Positions 14,640 through 17,536 of a stretch of 17,536 bases of DNA are shown piece after piece. The position numbers and the translations under genes were made by a program. The number at the start of each line of letters is the position of its first letter. Positions within the stretch are counted from its first letter, which is position 1. The DNA comes from an uncultured Oscillospiraceae bacterium (GTDB lineage: Bacteria > Bacillota > Clostridia > Oscillospirales > Ruminococcaceae): positions 1-17,536 of the forward strand of contig CAJTNJ010000020.1 in the NCBI GenBank assembly GCA_910577565.1, written 5' to 3'. Under the pieces are notes generated by a model that saw nothing but the letters and a program-made list of their open reading frames with translations, did no database searches and was not told the DNA's origin.

Positions 14640-14874
14640 AGTCAAGAAAGCTTAATTAAGAAAAGAAAAGTTTTTAAATTATGGAAGATAAAACTTAAAA
14701 GCATATAAAAATCGAAAACATTACTAGAAAAAGGGCATTTTGATATATTTTTATGCTAAAACTTATTAACCGCATTTAATAATAACGTTTATTTCATTAT
14801 TTTTATTTTTTATAATGACTTGTTAAGTGCTTAATAGCAAAAAGGGAAATAGTTAATTTTAGATTAGGTTTAAA

Positions 14875-16035
14875 CTATATAATTCGAACTCTTATAACGC
14901 CTTCTATTGAACTAATGTCAGTTTGCAAATTTTTTGGTGGTTCGCAGTCAATGTCAAAAATGCTATAAGCAAAATCACCTCTTGATTTGTTTATCATATT
15001 ATCAATATTGCATCCCGACTGTGACATAACAGATGTAATGCTAGAAATCATATTTGAGATATTTTTGTGTATAACGCAAATGCGCGGTTTGCCTGAACGT
15101 GGTAGGATTGCACTTGGTAAATTGACTGAATTTATAATGTTGCCGTTTTCAAGATAGTCCATAATTTCTATGCTGACATTTATAGCGCAATTGTCTTCTG
15201 ATTCGGGAGTTGAGGCGCCAATATGAGGAAATACAATTACGTTTTCTTTATCTATCAAATCTTCTGAAGCAAAGTCGGTTATATATTTTGCAACTTTTTT
15301 ACAATCTAAAGCTTTTAAAAGATCGGCGTTGTTTACAAGCTCGTTTCTTGCTAAATTTATAATTCTAACACCATCTTTCATTTTTCCGATACACTCTTTA
15401 TCTATCATGTTCTTGGTATCATCGGTGCAAGGAAGGTGGAGCGAGATATAATCGGAGTTTTTGATTAATTCATCTAAATCGTCTGCTAGCTTTATGTTTT
15501 GTGAAAGATGGAAGGCGTTTTCAAGAGACAAGAAAGGATCAAATCCTATAACATTCATTCCAAGGCTGTCGACCGAGTTACAGACCTTGACACCAATAGC
15601 GCCAAGACCAATTACACCCAGAGTCTTACCTAAAATTTCAGGTCCTGCAAACTGGGCTTTACCCTTTTCACAAAGAGTAGCAACATTTTCATTGCCTTTT
15701 AAAGTTTTAACCCAACCAATAGCTTCACATATGCGTCGTGACGAAAGAAAAAGCGAAGCCAACACAAGTTCTTTAACTGCATTAGCATTTGCACCGGGTG
15801 TGTTAAAGACTACTATACCGTTTTCAGCACATTTAGAAACAGGAATATTGTTAACGCCGGCACCAGCTCTGCCAATGGCGAGAAGAGAAGTTTCAAAATC
15901 ATATTCATGCATTTTTGCGGAACGAACCAATATTGCATCGGGAGATTTTGTATCATTTGATATTTTATATTTATCTTTTGGGAAGTTGTTTAGTCCCACT
16001 TTTGAGATGTTGTTAAGTGTTTTAATGTTATACAT
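14875..16035 (-). CDS. serA: D-3-phosphoglycerate dehydrogenase with ACT domain
   Basis: Oxidises 3-phosphoglycerate to 3-phosphohydroxypyruvate with NAD, the first step of serine synthesis. It has 386 residues. The N-terminal substrate-binding part includes G-R-A-G-A-G-V-N-N near 55-63, and the NAD-binding G-L-G-A-I-G is at 143-148. Catalytic residues appear as R230 (N-L-A-R-N-E), E258 (F-A-S-E-D) and H271 (P-H-I-G-A-S-T). A C-terminal ACT domain spans about 318-386 and probably gives serine feedback control. I chose the ATG at 16035, preceded by AAGGTGG; an in-frame GTG at 16047 lies inside that site. It follows serC in the same orientation, 98 bp apart, with a strong hairpin between them. 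Confidence 0.95.
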   Translation of the reverse strand: MYNIKTLNNISKVGLNNFPKDKYKISNDTKSPDAILVRSAKMHEYDFETSLLAIGRAGAGVNNIPVSKCAENGIVVFNTPGANANAVKELVLASLFLSSRRICEAIGWVKTLKGNENVATLCEKGKAQFAGPEILGKTLGVIGLGAIGVKVCNSVDSLGMNVIGFDPFLSLENAFHLSQNIKLADDLDELIKNSDYISLHLPCTDDTKNMIDKECIGKMKDGVRIINLARNELVNNADLLKALDCKKVAKYITDFASEDLIDKENVIVFPHIGASTPESEDNCAINVSIEIMDYLENGNIINSVNLPSAILPRSGKPRICVIHKNISNMISSITSVMSQSGCNIDNMINKSRGDFAYSIFDIDCEPPKNLQTDISSIEGVIRVRII

Positions 16036-16062
16036 TAGATTAACCACCTTTATCTTATTAAT

Positions 16063-16108
16063 TTAAATTTGCAGAGCCTTGGAAAAAATAAAAGCTCTGC
16101 AAATTTAA
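16063..16108. repeat. 15-bp perfect hairpin between serC and serA
   Basis: Positions 16063-16077 pair perfectly with 16094-16108 around a 16-nt loop that reads T-rich on the minus strand. There is no T-tract after the stem in the direction of transcription, so it is not a standard terminator; it may process or stabilise the serC-serA mRNA. Confidence 0.7.
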
Positions 16109-16133
16109 TCTTTTTGAATATAAAAAATTATAA

Positions 16134-17219
16134 TTAAGCGTTTTCTTTTTCAAATTTTTCCATAAAATTCACAAGTTTCTTAACGCATTCAATTGGCATA
16201 GCATTATAAATTGAAGCACGCATACCGCCAACACTGCGATGGCCTTTTAGGTTTATAAAACCAGAAATTTTAGATTGTTCAATAAATTTTTTATCAAGAT
16301 CTGCGCTTTTTGTAACAAATGGGATGTTCATTAAAGAACGTGAGGAAGGCTCAGCAGTAGCTTTGAATAGAGAAGAACTATCAAGAAAATCATAAAGTAT
16401 AGCAGCTTTTTTTTCATTAATCTCTTTCATTTTTTCAAGGCCGCCCACTTCTTCTTGAATCCACCGCAAAACAAGACCACAAATGTAAATTGCATAACAA
16501 GGTGGTGTATTGTACATCGAGCCATTATCAACATGAGTTTTATAAGTAAGCATTGTAGGGGTAGCTTCTTGTGGAGTCAAAACCAAATCTTCACGAATTA
16601 TTACAACTGTAAGTCCGGCGGGGCCCATGTTTTTTTGAGCTCCAGCATAAAGCAAGCCAAATTTTGAAATATCAATCGGCTCTGACAATATAAATGACGA
16701 AACATCAGAAACCAAAGGGACATTGCCTGTGTTTGGTAATTTATTATATTTAGTTCCATAAATTGTGTTATTGTAAGTTATGTGAACATAATCAGCACTA
16801 GGGTCAAATTTTATCTGGTCAACATCCGGAATATATGAAAAAACCTTATCAGCTGACGATGCAACTTCTCTTACGTTTCCATATTTTTTGGCCTCAGCAA
16901 ATGCTTTTTTGCTCCACTGACCGGTAGTTATATAATCAGCCTTTTCGTTTTTGATCATGAGGTTAAGAGGAATCATAGCAAATTGGGTGGAAGCACCACC
17001 TTGCAAAAATAAAACTTTGTAGTTGCTTGGAATATTAAGCACATCTCTAAGACGCTTTTCGGTGTCTTGAATTATAACCATAAACTCAGGTGATCTGTGA
17101 GACATTTCCATAACAGATTCACCACTGCCGTTATAATTAATCATTTCGCTTGCAGCTTTTTTTAAGACCCATTCCGGGAGAACCGATGGACCTGCACTAA
17201 AATTACAAACTCTATTCAT
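16134..17219 (-). CDS. serC: Phosphoserine aminotransferase
   Basis: PLP enzyme converting 3-phosphohydroxypyruvate and glutamate to phosphoserine and 2-oxoglutarate, the second step of serine synthesis. It has 361 residues, the usual length. Seen: N-F-S-A-G-P-S near the start, E-M-S-H-R-S near 38-43 with the phosphate-binding H-R, F-L-Q-G-G-A-S-T near 71-78, and the PLP lysine K196 in Y-A-G-A-Q-K-N-M-G-P. The end of the protein has the family's G-H-R-S-V-G-G-M-R-A-S segment. The ATG at 17219 is preferred over the TTG immediately before it. First gene of the serC-serA operon; the phosphoserine phosphatase is not in the window. Confidence 0.96.
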   Translation of the reverse strand: MNRVCNFSAGPSVLPEWVLKKAASEMINYNGSGESVMEMSHRSPEFMVIIQDTEKRLRDVLNIPSNYKVLFLQGGASTQFAMIPLNLMIKNEKADYITTGQWSKKAFAEAKKYGNVREVASSADKVFSYIPDVDQIKFDPSADYVHITYNNTIYGTKYNKLPNTGNVPLVSDVSSFILSEPIDISKFGLLYAGAQKNMGPAGLTVVIIREDLVLTPQEATPTMLTYKTHVDNGSMYNTPPCYAIYICGLVLRWIQEEVGGLEKMKEINEKKAAILYDFLDSSSLFKATAEPSSRSLMNIPFVTKSADLDKKFIEQSKISGFINLKGHRSVGGMRASIYNAMPIECVKKLVNFMEKFEKENA

Positions 17220-17368
17220 CAATTAACACCATCTCTCTAATTAAATATTTCAAGATATTCCCGACATTCATATTCAAAACTAATATCAAAAACAACCTGG
17301 TTTAAACTTAATATATATTTTACATTATAAAAAATTTATTTGATATTTATTACAAATTTTATCATTTT

Positions 17369-17397
17369 AAAATATCACATATTTCAAATTTTGTCAA
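17369..17397 (-). promoter_or_regulatory. Promoter of serC-serA
   Basis: Minus strand perfect TTGACA (17397-17392), a 17-nt spacer and TATTTT (17374-17369) with an extended TGn. The leader would be about 140 nt; I found no T-box or riboswitch motif in it. Confidence 0.65.
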
Positions 17398-17399
17398 AT

Positions 17400-17536
17400 A
17401 TCAAAAAAGAGAAGGATGCCCAAATTAAAGATAGGGAAGAAAGTCAATAAGAGAGGCAGAATTTTTAAGAAGATGAAAACGAAGCTTAAACTCTCCAAAT
17501 CTTTTATAAGCATACACAAAAATATTCATGACAATT
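17400..17536. other. Window edge, unresolved
   Basis: Two frames stay open to the end of the window. On the plus strand a Lys-rich frame starts at the ATG at 17416, with a GAGAAGG too close to it. On the minus strand a frame comes in from the edge and stops at 17425. Neither resembles a family I know, and they are mutually exclusive; at most one is real. Confidence 0.3.

Noticed and set aside
15461..16066. 201-codon plus-strand frame opposite serA
   Set aside because: Antisense to a clear serA gene, with Ser/Pro-rich low-complexity translation and no ribosome binding site.
17223..17362. T-box or serine-responsive riboswitch before serC
   Set aside because: No specifier stem, no T-box core sequence and no terminator/antiterminator pair could be found in the leader.
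1..17536. CRISPR array, prophage, toxin-antitoxin or new defence system
   Set aside because: No regularly spaced repeats, no phage structural or integrase genes and no paired small toxin-like genes were seen; the gene content is housekeeping plus insertion-sequence debris.

Overview
The window looks like a chromosomal segment of a low-GC Firmicute, most likely a gut-type member of the Clostridia (inference). Pointers are the strongly AT-rich intergenic DNA, consensus Shine-Dalgarno sites and sigma-A promoters with 17-nt spacers, a perfect CIRCE operator before groES-groEL, a DUF1292 protein, a coaD gene followed by the clostridial coiled-coil 'ATPase-like' protein, and a 6S-like RNA.

Layout. 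Positions 1-3053 hold a plus-strand operon: a promoter at 223-251, a FtsW/RodA glycosyltransferase, rsmD, coaD and a coiled-coil protein, closed by a symmetrical terminator hairpin. coaD appears to start with the non-standard codon ATA. asnB follows with its own extended -10 promoter. After a 552-bp gap comes groES-groEL on the minus strand, with promoter, CIRCE and terminator. Next are a small plus-strand hypothetical gene and a convergent AlkD-type DNA alkylation repair gene whose stop codons overlap. A 645-bp gene-free stretch leads to an ECF transporter S component on the minus strand.

Positions 10559-11929 are a transposon graveyard. A decayed IS481-like element has identifiable 28-bp imperfect inverted ends and two of its three catalytic residues lost. 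It abuts, and apparently truncates, the remnant of an IS1-like transposase gene on the other strand. Functional sequence resumes with a DUF1292 gene, a probable 6S RNA, tcdA, a translationally coupled pair of half-length TauE/SafE transporter genes, and the minus-strand serC-serA serine biosynthesis pair, which carries a 15-bp hairpin in its spacer.

How the genes relate: most are housekeeping functions (cell-wall elongation, rRNA and tRNA modification, CoA, Asn and Ser synthesis, protein folding, DNA repair). I saw no CRISPR array, phage module, toxin-antitoxin pair or obvious new defence system. The items most worth a second look are the ATA start of coaD, the two-gene TauE transporter, the nested insertion-sequence fossils, and a recurring hairpin design with 13-nt loops.
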